A stretch of DNA of 64,000 bases. Origin: Candidatus Obscuribacter sp. (lineage in GTDB: Bacteria > Cyanobacteriota > Vampirovibrionia > Obscuribacterales > Obscuribacteraceae). The notes under the pieces are model-generated. The model saw nothing but the letters and a program-made list of their open reading frames with translations. It had not been told where the DNA came from and did no database searches. The first letter of the stretch is position 1. Every line of letters starts with the position of its first letter. Below, piece after piece: positions 36,925-46,081 of the stretch. The stretch spans positions 1-64,000 of the forward strand of contig JADYXQ010000001.1 in the NCBI GenBank assembly GCA_021772135.1, written 5' to 3'. A program made the translations under genes and the position numbers.

Positions 36925-37923
36925 TTATTCGTCCAGTTGCCATTCCAGGGCAATGCGGTCGGCGCACTCCATGCCCTCAAGAGCTGCCTGCACTTCGTGA
37001 CCCTCATAGCCGGCATCTTCGCCCGGTTGTCTGTAGGCCTTTACCATAGCCTGGGTGCCAAGCTCAGCAGCACCGGCATCCATTGTCAGCACTTTTTCAA
37101 ACAAGTCGTAAGCCAGGCGCGTGCCGGGAAGTTGCCCATGGGGCGGCACATTCTCAAAAACCAGGCGCAAATCTTTGAGCATATGTTTCATGGCAAAGGC
37201 CGGTTGCAGGTCATCGGCCACAATGCGTGGTCCGAGATTACTGAGAGCCCAGGAGCCGCCGGCCCCCTTTTCCAGCACTTCCACCACTAACTTTTTGTCC
37301 AGTCCTAAATCTTCTACCATGCGCATCGCTTCACAAACACCGACAAGATTAAGGGCGCAAAGGGCTTGATTAGCTAATTTGAGGGCCTGACCGGAGCCGA
37401 TTGGCCCACAGTAGCGCACAGTTTTTCCCATTGTCAGCAAATAAGGCTCGATTTCACGGAAAGCCGACTCAGGCCCGCCCACCATAATGGTTAAAGTTGC
37501 TTCTCTGGCACCAACATCGCCACCGGTGACAGGCGCGTCCAAGAAAACCATTTTTGCCGCTGCCAGCCTGGCTTCAAGAGCACGAGCCGCCGCCGGGCCG
37601 ATGGTGCTGAAATCAACCACAATGGCACCCGGGGCAGCTAGCTGGCAAACACCGGACGTCCCCGTCAGGACAGCTTCTACATCAGCAACATCACCGAGAC
37701 AACTAAACACCAGTTGCGCCCCATCAATGGCATCGGCGAGCTTTGGACAAACTTCCGCCCCTGCAGCTCTCGCAATTTCTATGCCCGGACGTTCGGGGGA
37801 GCGGTTCCAGACTTTGACATTAACGTTCTTCCGGGAGAGATTAGCGGCCATGGCCGATCCCATGATGCCCATACCAAGGAAACTAACGTTTCTGGTCAGA
37901 TCAGGCTTATTTTCTAACGGCAA
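36925..37923 (-). CDS. Beta-hydroxyacid dehydrogenase (HIBADH/GLYR-type)
   Basis: 332 residues. The Rossmann motif FLGMGIMGSAMAANL, NRS after beta2, VVDFSTIGPAAA, DAPVTGGDVGAREATLTIMVGG, and the catalytic lysine in GSGQALKLANQALC are standard for the beta-hydroxyacid dehydrogenase family, which includes 3-hydroxyisobutyrate and glyoxylate/succinic semialdehyde reductases. Cofactor specificity is suggested by NRS (NADP-like), but the substrate is not decidable. Cytosolic, alone between small genes. Confidence 0.92.
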   Translation of the reverse strand: MPLENKPDLTRNVSFLGMGIMGSAMAANLSRKNVNVKVWNRSPERPGIEIARAAGAEVCPKLADAIDGAQLVFSCLGDVADVEAVLTGTSGVCQLAAPGAIVVDFSTIGPAAARALEARLAAAKMVFLDAPVTGGDVGAREATLTIMVGGPESAFREIEPYLLTMGKTVRYCGPIGSGQALKLANQALCALNLVGVCEAMRMVEDLGLDKKLVVEVLEKGAGGSWALSNLGPRIVADDLQPAFAMKHMLKDLRLVFENVPPHGQLPGTRLAYDLFEKVLTMDAGAAELGTQAMVKAYRQPGEDAGYEGHEVQAALEGMECADRIALEWQLDE

Positions 37924-37998
37924 AGTAAATCCCTCCAGCAGAATGTCGATTGTACTCGGGTATAAGCCTTTGTGTAGGGTTAAAGGCGCGCTTTATTT

Positions 37999-38544
37999 AT
38001 GACCGAAAACAAAGCTTTCGAGAAATTAAAAGGGACGCACTCATGCCATGACTCAGGGCTGAAATGCGTGGATTGCAACGCTCAGGTCTGTCCAAAATGC
38101 ATGGTGCAATGCGCGGTGGGCAATCGTTGCAAGAAATGCACCACGCGCTTTACTTCACATGTTTTGCTGGTAACGCCCAAAGTGCTAGTCAAGTTGCTTG
38201 CGGTGAACATGGCTCTTGGATTCGGCTGGGGATACATTCAACCATCTCTCGGCATAATGGGCTTCTACGGATATTTTATTCAGTTTTTCGCCGCCTTGTT
38301 TTTAGGCAAAACAATCCTCCACCGCGCCGCATCATACAAACTCGGCCCGCGAGTCACCGGTGTGGCCTTGCTCGGTCTACTGCTCGGACTGGCTTTAGGA
38401 CCAGTGCAGCAAGATTTCCTCAATGCTCTGGCAATGTATCGACTGCCGGTTGAAGACGGTGGTGATCAATCGGAGTTGGGGCGGGTAATTGTGTCAACGG
38501 CAATATTTTTAGTAGGGTCACTAATGCCATTTTTGCGCAAATAA
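37999..38544 (+). CDS. Membrane protein with B-box-like zinc finger
   Basis: 181 residues. An N-terminal zinc-finger cluster (THSCHDSGLKCVDCNAQVCP, CMVQCAVGNRCKKC) has eight Cys and His spacings like bacterial B-box proteins. Then three to four membrane helices follow (VLVKLLAVNMALGFGWGYI, YGYFIQFFAALFLGKTIL, GVALLGLLLGLALG, VSTAIFLVGSLMPFL). Location: cell membrane with the finger in the cytosol. It stands 73 bases before a kinase that itself opens with a zinc ribbon, so the two may share a complex. No enzymatic function is implied. Confidence 0.85.
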   Translation: MTENKAFEKLKGTHSCHDSGLKCVDCNAQVCPKCMVQCAVGNRCKKCTTRFTSHVLLVTPKVLVKLLAVNMALGFGWGYIQPSLGIMGFYGYFIQFFAALFLGKTILHRAASYKLGPRVTGVALLGLLLGLALGPVQQDFLNALAMYRLPVEDGGDQSELGRVIVSTAIFLVGSLMPFLRK

Positions 38545-38617
38545 CAGTGTGTGCAGAAAATATAAGTGAATGGCAACTCTAAATCAGGTAATCTTAAATC
38601 CTCTGCAATGAAGCGCG

Positions 38618-40810
38618 ATGGATACCGAACGCAAAGTTTGTCCTACCTGCAAAAAAGAATTTTTTACGGACATCGACAAATGTCCGGACGACGGCAGCAG
38701 CCTGGCGCCGCCGGTTAGAGACCCCCTTGTAGGCACGGTCTTCGCCGAAAAGTACGAAATTCTTTCGGTGATTGGTTCCGGCGGCATGAGCGTCATTTAT
38801 AAAGCGCGCCACAAGTATATGGAACGACTATGCGCCGTAAAACTTTTGCATCCGTTTCTATTGTCTGATGATTCTTTGTTTCAGCGTTTTCAATACGAAG
38901 CGAAGGCAGCAAGTACTTTGTCACACGTCAACGTGGTGGCTATGCACGACTTCGGTATTACCGGCGATGGCAGAGCATATCTGGTTATGGACTTTCTCGA
39001 CGGCGAAGACTTATCAACGGTACTAGATCGCGATGTCTATTTGACCGAAGCCCAGGCCAGACCGATTTTTCGCCAAATATTGGCCGGGCTGGCTCACGCC
39101 CACTTTAAAGGCGTAATTCACCGCGATCTAAAACCGAGCAATATCTTTCTCATTCCTCAGGCAGGCACGCTGCTTGTAAAACTTGTGGACTTTGGCATCG
39201 CCAAAATCAATACCCCCGAAAATGTCAATCAAGCACTGACAAGAACGGGCGAAGTGTTCGGCTCACCGCTCTACATGAGCCCAGAGCAATGCGCCGGTAA
39301 AAGTCTCGATGCTCGCTCAGACATTTACTCGCTCGGTTGTTTGATGTACGAAACTCTCAGTGGTCTCAGGCCACTTGTTGGTGAATCGGCCTTAGAAACA
39401 ATGCACATGCATCTAAAAGAAATGCCGCTCACTCTCTCCCAGGCAGCTCCCAAGGCTGACATTTCACCAGTGCTGGAAGAAGCGGTGATGAGATGTTTGT
39501 GCAAACGAGCTCTTGACCGTTTTCAAAGCGTAGCCGATCTTTATCAGGAAATTTTCGACCAGGCTTTACCGAATATCAGCAACGATTTTATAACCGCCGG
39601 CATACCTGTTCATTCAGGCAAAGGAGTATCAATAAACACCGGCCGCACAAAAAGTTCAGGGGAGACCGGTGGCACTCTATCAGATAACGAGTCACCAATT
39701 GCCGTCGATAAAAAAACGACTACTAAAACAGCGACTAGCGTGTCACCGGAGGCTGCAAGCACCAGCACCAACTCCAAAGCTTCGATACCGCTGGTGGCGG
39801 CACTGCTTCTCAGCGGATTAGCGGTAAGCGCCGGTCTCTACTGGATAATTGCCATCTGGCCCGGACCGGAAAGCGATCGAGGCACTTTATTAAATCGCAT
39901 AATTTTCGCCGGCTGGATTTCACGAGCAGAGCAGCTCGTTAATCAATCTCATTACAGCGAAGCAGAAGATGCCTACAATCAAGCTGAAAAAATCGCTGAT
40001 GGATTCGGGGATGGATCCGGGCGATCAATGAATGTAATGAGAGCCAAACTAAAACTGTTCGAGCTTTCCGATCAACCTAAACGCAGCGAGGCTGTTTTGA
40101 AAGAAATGGCTCTGGTTAATCGCAACCGCGCGCTAACCGATTGCGACGTCGTGCTAAGAGAAATTGAAAGAATTAGAAAGCAGTACGAGAAAGTGAAGTT
40201 AACCAGCCAGGATCGTGGCATTAATAGCGAACGCGAACTGGCCTTGCAAATGGGCACCAAAATCGCTGCAATCATTGCTGTTTCGCAGAGATTACGCGCA
40301 GTGAATGCTTATGATGATCAAGAAAATTTGCTTCAGAAAGCTACCGATTTATACAATCAATTGGTGAGCAACGACGATCCGCAATTAGCCGATTTGAAAA
40401 CCGCCCTGGCGTACAGTCACTGGGATCAAGATGAAATTGTTTATGTCCGTCCGCTTCTGGCGCAGGCCCTAGCCATTACAATAAATGCCAACAAAAGAGA
40501 TGCCCGACAGGCAAGTGCACTCGATGTCGCTGAGAGCTGGCTCAGACTGGGGCAATGCGATCGCGATCGCAGCGCTTACGCCGATGCTGATAAAGAATTG
40601 GGCACGGCTCTATCAATTTTGCGCGCTTATTCAAAGCTTGACAAAAACGACCCTGAATCAGCAAGGGGTTACAAACTTTTGATTGAATGTCTCAACGCTA
40701 CCGCCGACTACAAAGTTCAAGTGCATAAAGACGCAGAAGCACTTGTTTTGCGAAATCAGGTCGCTGCGATGAAGAAAGTAAAATTAGACTATCAACCTTT
40801 GCCGCAATAA
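38618..40810 (+). CDS. Zinc-ribbon Ser/Thr kinase with TM segment and TPR-like C-terminus
   Basis: 730 residues. Order: zinc ribbon (VCPTCKKEFFTDIDKCPDDG, residues 7-26), a PknB-type kinase at about 45-320 (GSGGMSVIYKARH, CAVKLLHP, VIHRDLKPSNIFL, LVDFGIAK, GSPLYMSPEQC), a Ser/Thr-rich linker, one membrane helix (VAALLLSGLAVSAGLYWIIA, about 390-412), and an extracytosolic TPR-like region with several tandem helices. All catalytic residues are intact. The architecture suits a membrane receptor kinase. The 46-nt palindrome at 40872 lies after its stop. Confidence 0.93.
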   Translation: MDTERKVCPTCKKEFFTDIDKCPDDGSSLAPPVRDPLVGTVFAEKYEILSVIGSGGMSVIYKARHKYMERLCAVKLLHPFLLSDDSLFQRFQYEAKAASTLSHVNVVAMHDFGITGDGRAYLVMDFLDGEDLSTVLDRDVYLTEAQARPIFRQILAGLAHAHFKGVIHRDLKPSNIFLIPQAGTLLVKLVDFGIAKINTPENVNQALTRTGEVFGSPLYMSPEQCAGKSLDARSDIYSLGCLMYETLSGLRPLVGESALETMHMHLKEMPLTLSQAAPKADISPVLEEAVMRCLCKRALDRFQSVADLYQEIFDQALPNISNDFITAGIPVHSGKGVSINTGRTKSSGETGGTLSDNESPIAVDKKTTTKTATSVSPEAASTSTNSKASIPLVAALLLSGLAVSAGLYWIIAIWPGPESDRGTLLNRIIFAGWISRAEQLVNQSHYSEAEDAYNQAEKIADGFGDGSGRSMNVMRAKLKLFELSDQPKRSEAVLKEMALVNRNRALTDCDVVLREIERIRKQYEKVKLTSQDRGINSERELALQMGTKIAAIIAVSQRLRAVNAYDDQENLLQKATDLYNQLVSNDDPQLADLKTALAYSHWDQDEIVYVRPLLAQALAITINANKRDARQASALDVAESWLRLGQCDRDRSAYADADKELGTALSILRAYSKLDKNDPESARGYKLLIECLNATADYKVQVHKDAEALVLRNQVAAMKKVKLDYQPLPQ

Positions 40811-40871
40811 ATTTTGAATTTTTTTACTGCCGGAAAATTGGCGGTTGTTGGCAGCCTTTAAAATTTGTTGT

Positions 40872-40917
40872 TGTAAGTGAGCAGAGAAATTTGCGCAAAT
40901 TTCTCTGCTCACTTACA
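40872..40917. repeat. 46-nt perfect palindrome including repeat copy 2 (40882-40907)
   Basis: Arms of 23 bases pair without mismatch (tgtaagtgagcag... to ...ctgctcacttaca) around GC|GC. The inner 26 bases (CAGAGAAATT...ATTTCTCTG) are the family core also found at 4365, 42932 and 51661. As RNA it gives a very stable hairpin 61 bases after the kinase stop, with no U-tract. Confidence 0.85.
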
Positions 40918-41060
40918 GCCATGCTCTGAGCGAATCCCGAACAACAGTCACAAACACACTTGACGAATTTAAGAGCAAAATTTGTGCAAAAAACTGAACT
41001 TTAATCGCCCTCCAAACGTATCTATTAATACAGCAGATGCTGACTAATGGAGGGAATCCC

Positions 41061-41731
41061 ATGAGCTGTGCAATGTTGATCAGAACACACATCGGGCTAC
41101 TTAAACCTGGCGAAATTTTTACGTCCCGCGATTTTATCAATTACGGAACGCGGACCGCCATCGACCAGTTTTTGTGGAAGCTCGTAAAAACTAAAGAAAT
41201 TAATAGGCTAACTAACGGAGTATTTGTTGATAGTTATAAGCGCCGCGCTGCTTACACAAGTACAGAAATCGCTCAAGTGAAGGCCAATGCTTTCGCTAAG
41301 AAAAAGTTTGAACATGATTCAATACTGGCCGAGGAACGCGCACTGCCTGTGAGTGATGCAGCTAAGTACGTTTATGCCGTCAATAGATCAACAACATCCA
41401 TGAGACAGGTGGAGATTGGCAGTCGTCTTATTTACGCGGCGCCAGTGGCAGAAAAGAGCACCTTGCGAATCACAAATTTGGTGACATTATTCGCGCACTG
41501 TGGCAGATCGGTGAAAAAAACTGCGAACTGGAACATGTGAAAAAAGTCACTGCCCAGTGGGACCGTGAGCAAGCCAGAATTCTTCTCGAAAATGGCCGGT
41601 GGATGCCAGCCTGGTTGCTCAAAATGTTCAGGGAAATCTTCGGCAGCTTCTGGTTGAAAGTTGCTTTTCAAACGCTAGAAGCTCGTGCGGCGATATCCCG
41701 AAATGATCAACCGGAAGATACAAATTTTTGA
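41061..41731 (+). pseudogene. AbiEi-like (DUF6088) antitoxin, interrupted by a -1 frameshift
   Basis: ATG at 41061 has GGAGGG six bases upstream. First frame (to the TGA at 41540) reads PGEIFTSRDFINYGTRTAID, a winged helix of DUF6088/AbiEi antitoxins, and later RQVEIGSRLIYAAP. After 41480 the family match jumps to the -1 frame: LGDIIRALWQIGEKN, then AQWDREQARILLENGRW, ending at 41731. The full joined product would be about 223 residues, a normal length. The jump is at A_AAT_TTG (41474-41480). Either a single lost base (pseudogene) or programmed frameshifting. No AbiEii toxin is adjacent, so it is an orphan. Confidence 0.8.
41474..41480 (+). other. Slippery heptamer A_AAT_TTG at the frame change
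   Basis: It fits X_XXY_YYZ in the zero frame (ACA AAT TTG). Slipping back one base yields Gly-Asp-Ile-Ile, which restores the conserved part without extra residues. A strong downstream stimulator hairpin is not obvious. Confidence 0.5.
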
Positions 41732-41740
41732 GATTCAAAT

Positions 41741-42907
41741 TTACTTGGCGGCTGTAGCCATGACGGTTACTTTGGCCAGGCCAGCTTCGAGATCTTTCAC
41801 CAGATCATCTATGTCTTCGATGCCGACTGACAAACGAACCAGCGCGTCTACCACGCCTCTAGCGTCACGCTCGGCCTTTGGTATTGAGCCGTGCGTCATC
41901 GACACAGGGTGACAAACCAGCGATTCAACACCACCCAAACTTTCAGCCAGGGCGAACAATTTTGTTGAACCGAGGAACTGCCGTGCGCTTTCCAGCCCAC
42001 CTTTAAGCACGAATGAGACCATGCCTCCGTAACCATTCATTTGCTCTTTGGCAAGAGAATGTTGAGGGTGGCTGGCTAAACCTGGATACATCACTTTTTC
42101 AACAGCAGGATGTTTTTCTAAATACTGGGCGATGATCATGGCATTTTTTTGATGGGCTTCCATACGCACAGCTAAGGTTTTTACGCCGCGCATGACCAGC
42201 CAGCAATCCCATGGGCCAGGCACGGCTCCCACAGCGTTTTGATGAAATTTGAGAGTTTCATAGAGGTCATCTCTGGAAGTGATCACGGCACCACCGATGA
42301 CATCACTGTGCCCACCTAGATATTTCGTCACAGAATGAACGACGATATCGGCACCCAACGCTAGCGGATTCTGCAAGTAAGGACTGGCGAAAGTATTATC
42401 GACAACAGTTACTAACTTTTTCTCTTGCGCCACAGCGGCAATGGCTTTGATGTCGCAAAGCCTGAGCAGTGGATTCGTTGGTGTCTCCACCCAGATCATT
42501 TTTGTATTTGGCTGTATAGCAGCTTTTACTTTGCTGGCGTCGCTGGCATCGACATAAGTAAAAGTGAGGCCATAACGCTTCCATACTTTTTCAAATAATC
42601 TGTACGTGCCACCATAAACATCATCGCCGCAGATAACGTGATCGCCGCTGGACAGCAGATTCATGATGTTGCCTTCGGCGGCCAATCCGGACCCAAAGCA
42701 AAGGCCGTATTTGCCGCCTTCCAGAGAAGCGAGGCACTCTTCTAAAGCAAAACGCGTCGGGTTTTGAGTGCGGGCGTATTCAAAGCCTTTATGTTGATTC
42801 AAGCCTTCCTGTACATAAGTGGAAGTTTGATAAACAGGCGTGATAATAGCGCCGGTTGTAGGATCCGGTTCTTGTCCTACGTGAATTGCCTTAGTCGAGA
42901 ACTTCAT
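41741..42907 (-). CDS. Cystathionine gamma-lyase (Cys/Met metabolism PLP enzyme)
   Basis: 388 residues, normal for the family. Visible: STKAIHVGQEPDPTTGAIIT, FEYARTQNPTR, GLAAEGNIMNLL, WVETPTNPLLRLCDI, the PLP lysine in SVTKYLGGHSDVIGG, and PVSMTHGSIP. It cleaves cystathionine to cysteine, ammonia and 2-oxobutyrate, or as cystathionine gamma-synthase does the reverse branch. Placement 19 bases after a cystathionine beta-synthase favours the reverse transsulfuration lyase, although the sequence alone cannot exclude gamma-synthase. The CBS gene is upstream in the same transcript. Confidence 0.88.
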   Translation of the reverse strand: MKFSTKAIHVGQEPDPTTGAIITPVYQTSTYVQEGLNQHKGFEYARTQNPTRFALEECLASLEGGKYGLCFGSGLAAEGNIMNLLSSGDHVICGDDVYGGTYRLFEKVWKRYGLTFTYVDASDASKVKAAIQPNTKMIWVETPTNPLLRLCDIKAIAAVAQEKKLVTVVDNTFASPYLQNPLALGADIVVHSVTKYLGGHSDVIGGAVITSRDDLYETLKFHQNAVGAVPGPWDCWLVMRGVKTLAVRMEAHQKNAMIIAQYLEKHPAVEKVMYPGLASHPQHSLAKEQMNGYGGMVSFVLKGGLESARQFLGSTKLFALAESLGGVESLVCHPVSMTHGSIPKAERDARGVVDALVRLSVGIEDIDDLVKDLEAGLAKVTVMATAAK

Positions 42908-42926
42908 GATTTTTTCCTCAATTTAA

Positions 42927-44369
42927 TTAGACAGAGATTTTTGCAGATTTTTCTCTGTCTTTTTTTCCACTCAATTCTTCGGTGTTGATTCCGCCGGCGG
43001 CCCGCAGGTGCGAAACAATGTCAAATTTCGTCAACACACCACAAGCTTTGCCTTCTTTCGTCAAAAGCACCATGTTGCTGCCAAGCTTAAATTGCTTGTA
43101 AACACAATCGATTTCACTATCCACATCAACTTGCGGGAAAGGTCTGCCCATTACCGACGAAACAGTTGTTGTCTCAGGATGCTTACGTTCGTAAACAATT
43201 TGCATTGTGATCAAATCGTTGATGTGACCAACGTTCTGACCAGCGGCAGTGACAACGGGCAATTGATCGATCTGATACTTTTGCATAATTTCGATAGCGG
43301 TTTGCACAGTCTCGTCAGGCTGAATTGTAATCATGCCTGGCACCTTGCCGTTAATTGCTTTACCTTCCAGCAAATCGCTGGCGAAGAAACTTACGCCTTC
43401 GGCTTGCAAGAAACCATATTCGCGCATCCACTCGTCAGAATAAATTTTGCTGAGATAGCCTCTGCCACCATCGGGCAAAATCACGACAATAACGTCATTT
43501 TCGTCCATGGTCGCGGCGACACGCAAAGCGGCAACTGTAGCCGTACCGCAAGATCCGCCTACGAGCAGACCTTCCTCGCGAGCCAGACGTCTGGCCATGA
43601 TAAAGGAATCCTTGTCGGCTACGCGTTCGAAATGATCGACGATTTTCAAATCAGCGTTGCGTGGAATAAAGTCTTCGCCGATGCCTTCAACTTTATAAGA
43701 TCCTGGGGTGTCACCTGAATAAATGGAACCTTCAGGATCAGCGCCGACAATTTTGATTTTCGGATTTTTCTCTTTGAGATAACGGGCAGTACCGGATATG
43801 GTGCCACCAGTGCCGGCCCCGGCCACAAGACAGGTAATCTTTCCTGAGGTCTGCTCCCAGATTTCAGGACCAGTGGTCTCATAGTGAGAGTCGGGATTAT
43901 TGCTGTTGGCAAACTGATTCGGTTGGAAAGAACCGGGAATTTCCATTGTTAGTCGGTTGGCTACAGAATAATAACTTTCGGGAGAACTGGCAGAAACGGT
44001 GGATGGCACCATGACTACTTCCGCCCCATAAGCCTTGAGCAAGTTTATTTTCTCTGGAGCGACCTTGTCAGGACATATCAAAATACATTTATAGCCTTTC
44101 ACTGCGGCAATCTGTGCCAGCCCAGTGCCGGTATTACCTGAGGTAGGCTCGATAATTGTGCCGCCGGGTTTGAGTAAACCGGCCTTTTCGGCTTCTTCAA
44201 TCATCTTTAAAGAAGGTCTATCTTTAATTGATCCGCCTGGGTTAAAGACCTCCATCTTGGCCAAAATTGTCGGTTTGAGGCCTTTTGAGACCTTGCTCAA
44301 CTTCACAAGAGGAGTTTCGCCGATTGTTTCCAGAATGTTCTCGCAGTACTTCACAAGGAAGTCCTCCAT
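42927..44369 (-). CDS. Cystathionine beta-synthase with C-terminal CBS pair
   Basis: 480 residues. PLP fold: KMEVFNPGGSIKDR with PLP Lys in SIKDR, EPTSGNTGTGLAQIA, GAGTGGTISGTARYL, EGLLVGGSCGTA. It condenses serine and homocysteine to cystathionine. After about residue 340, two CBS motifs follow (PDETVQTAIEIMQKYQIDQL and ITMQ...TTVSSVMGRPF), as in eukaryote-like CBS where they bind an adenosyl ligand. The last ten residues (DREKSAKISV) are encoded by the palindrome at 42932. It starts the operon with CGL; divergent methylmalonyl-CoA mutase lies 40 bases away. Confidence 0.93.
   Translation of the reverse strand: MEDFLVKYCENILETIGETPLVKLSKVSKGLKPTILAKMEVFNPGGSIKDRPSLKMIEEAEKAGLLKPGGTIIEPTSGNTGTGLAQIAAVKGYKCILICPDKVAPEKINLLKAYGAEVVMVPSTVSASSPESYYSVANRLTMEIPGSFQPNQFANSNNPDSHYETTGPEIWEQTSGKITCLVAGAGTGGTISGTARYLKEKNPKIKIVGADPEGSIYSGDTPGSYKVEGIGEDFIPRNADLKIVDHFERVADKDSFIMARRLAREEGLLVGGSCGTATVAALRVAATMDENDVIVVILPDGGRGYLSKIYSDEWMREYGFLQAEGVSFFASDLLEGKAINGKVPGMITIQPDETVQTAIEIMQKYQIDQLPVVTAAGQNVGHINDLITMQIVYERKHPETTTVSSVMGRPFPQVDVDSEIDCVYKQFKLGSNMVLLTKEGKACGVLTKFDIVSHLRAAGGINTEELSGKKDREKSAKISV
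42932..42957. repeat. 26-bp palindromic repeat, copy 3 (3' end of CBS gene)
   Basis: CAGAGATTTTTGC... to ...TTTTTCTCTG; 20 of 26 positions equal copy 2. It forms the last codons of CBS and ends three bases before its stop. On the plus strand seven T follow the right arm. Confidence 0.55.
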
Positions 44370-44409
44370 TACAATATGTATGAGAAAGAATAGGTTTAAT
44401 TATACGGCG

Positions 44410-45969
44410 ATGACAGACAACAAAGACTGCTTCAAACCTGAGGATCTCTCTGATTTTAATTGGGAAAAAGAGCTCGGCGCGCCTGGCGCTTATCCTTTCA
44501 CCCGCGGAATCTACCCGGATATGTACCGTTCCCGCAAATGGACAATGCGTCAGTATGCGGGTTTTGGTAACGCCGACGAAACTAACAAGAGATTTAGATA
44601 TCTCTTAGGTAACGGCCAAACCGGACTTTCGGTAGCTTTTGACCTGCCCACGCAAATGGGTCTTGATTCCGACGATCCGATGGCTCTTGGCGAAGTGGGA
44701 CGCACTGGGGTTTCTATTGACACCCTCAAAGACATGGAAAGATTGTTCAATGAAATTGACCTGGGCAAGGTTTCCACCTCCATGACAATCAATGCCACCA
44801 GCGCCATTTTGCTGGCCATGTACCGTGCTGTCGGCATAAGGCAGGGCGTCAAGGCTGAACATCTCTCCGGCACCATTCAAAACGATATTCTCAAGGAGTA
44901 CGAAGCGCGAAACACCTATATTTTTCCGCCCAAAGGCTCTATGCGCCTGATTACCGATATTTTTAGTTTCTGCCACAGCGATATGCCCAAGTGGAATACA
45001 ATCTCGATTTCGGGCTATCACATCCGTGAAGCGGGAGCCACGGCCGTTCAAGAGCTGGCATTTACTTTCGCCAACGCCATCGAATACGTGCGGGCGGCGC
45101 AGACATCAGGTCTGGCTATTGATGACTTCGCTCCACAACTGTCATTCTTTTTTGTCGCCCAAATGAATTTCTTCGAAGAAATTGCCAAATTTCGGGCTGC
45201 CCGGCGCATCTGGGCAAAAATCATGAGAGATCAGTTCGGCGCCAAGAGCGTCAAGTCGCAAACTTTGCGTTTCCATGTGCAAACGGCGGGCTCCAGCCTG
45301 ACTCTGCAACAACCGGACAACAACATTGTTCGCACTACTCTGGAGGCCCTGGCCGCCGCCCTGGGAGGTTGCCAGTCGCTGCACACCAATTCCAAAGATG
45401 AAGCCATTGCGCTGCCCACTGAAGCTTCAGCCCTCACAGCCCTGCGCACGCAGCAAATTATCGCCTTTGAAACCGGCGTGGCTAATGTTGCCGATCCCCT
45501 GGGCGGATCGTTCTATATAGAAGATTTGACCAATCAAATCGAAGCGCAAGTGGAAGTATATTTGCAACGCATTGAAGAAATGGGCGGCGCCATCAAGGCT
45601 GTGGAAAGCGGCTACATTCAAAAAGAGATTCAAGATTCAGCCTACGAAGATCATCAAGAAGTAGCGCGCAAGGCCAAACTGGTGGTAGGAGTCAACTCGT
45701 TCATTGACGAGCATACTGAAGAAATCAACGTGCAGCGCATTGACCCTGCCCTGGAAGGTCAGCAAGTGGAATCCCTGCAGCGCATCAAAGCCGAGCGCGA
45801 TCAAGAGAAAGTAGCCGCGGCGTTATCCAAATTACATCTTGCGGCCGCTGGTAGCGAGAATCTGGTGCCCTTCATCTGCGAAGCCGTGGAGTGTTATGCC
45901 ACCGTTGGTGAGATCAGCGGCACATTGAAAAAATCCTTCGGCAAATTCAGGCCGATGGTGACCATTTAG
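44410..45969 (+). CDS. Methylmalonyl-CoA mutase large subunit, catalytic domain only
   Basis: 519 residues from ATG 44410. It matches acyl-CoA mutase catalytic domains: WTMRQYAGFG, LSVAFDLPTQMGLDSDDP, GVSIDTLKDM, TYIFPPKGSMRLITDIF, NTISISGYHIREAGATA, FRAARRIWA. Tyr in RQYAGF and Arg in SMRLI are the residues that hold the methylmalonyl carboxylate, so methylmalonyl rather than isobutyryl is likely. The B12-binding domain is absent and must come from a separate small subunit, as in archaeal two-part enzymes; I do not see it in this window. An upstream in-frame ATG at 44380 is possible but has no better Shine-Dalgarno. Confidence 0.92.
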   Translation: MTDNKDCFKPEDLSDFNWEKELGAPGAYPFTRGIYPDMYRSRKWTMRQYAGFGNADETNKRFRYLLGNGQTGLSVAFDLPTQMGLDSDDPMALGEVGRTGVSIDTLKDMERLFNEIDLGKVSTSMTINATSAILLAMYRAVGIRQGVKAEHLSGTIQNDILKEYEARNTYIFPPKGSMRLITDIFSFCHSDMPKWNTISISGYHIREAGATAVQELAFTFANAIEYVRAAQTSGLAIDDFAPQLSFFFVAQMNFFEEIAKFRAARRIWAKIMRDQFGAKSVKSQTLRFHVQTAGSSLTLQQPDNNIVRTTLEALAAALGGCQSLHTNSKDEAIALPTEASALTALRTQQIIAFETGVANVADPLGGSFYIEDLTNQIEAQVEVYLQRIEEMGGAIKAVESGYIQKEIQDSAYEDHQEVARKAKLVVGVNSFIDEHTEEINVQRIDPALEGQQVESLQRIKAERDQEKVAAALSKLHLAAAGSENLVPFICEAVECYATVGEISGTLKKSFGKFRPMVTI

Positions 45970-46001
45970 CGCCCCTGCCAAGCGGCTCGGCAAAACTGCA
46001 A

Positions 46002-46021
46002 CAATTTCTGCGCACAAATTG
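46002..46021. repeat. 20-nt palindrome after the mutase gene
   Basis: CAATTT C TGCGCA C AAATTG: perfect arms and centre with one mismatch pair, 33 bases after the mutase stop. The centre resembles the other palindromes, but arms differ, so I do not count it as a family member. Confidence 0.5.
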
Positions 46022-46081
46022 CTGAAATACTACTGGTGCCGATGTGACAGCCTGGTGTATGCTGCCATGTAGACGCGCGTT

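Noticed and set aside
41537-41731. A separate small gene starting with GTG at 41537
   Set aside because: Its sequence is the continuation of DUF6088 in the -1 frame and has no own ribosome binding site, so it is treated as part of the shifted gene.
43008-43718. A 236-codon plus-strand frame opposite the CBS gene
   Set aside because: It is the antisense of a well-conserved enzyme and has no recognisable domain.
44125-44409. A long N-terminal extension of the mutase gene
   Set aside because: The extension lies opposite the CBS gene and does not resemble any mutase; ATG 44410 gives the expected N-terminus.
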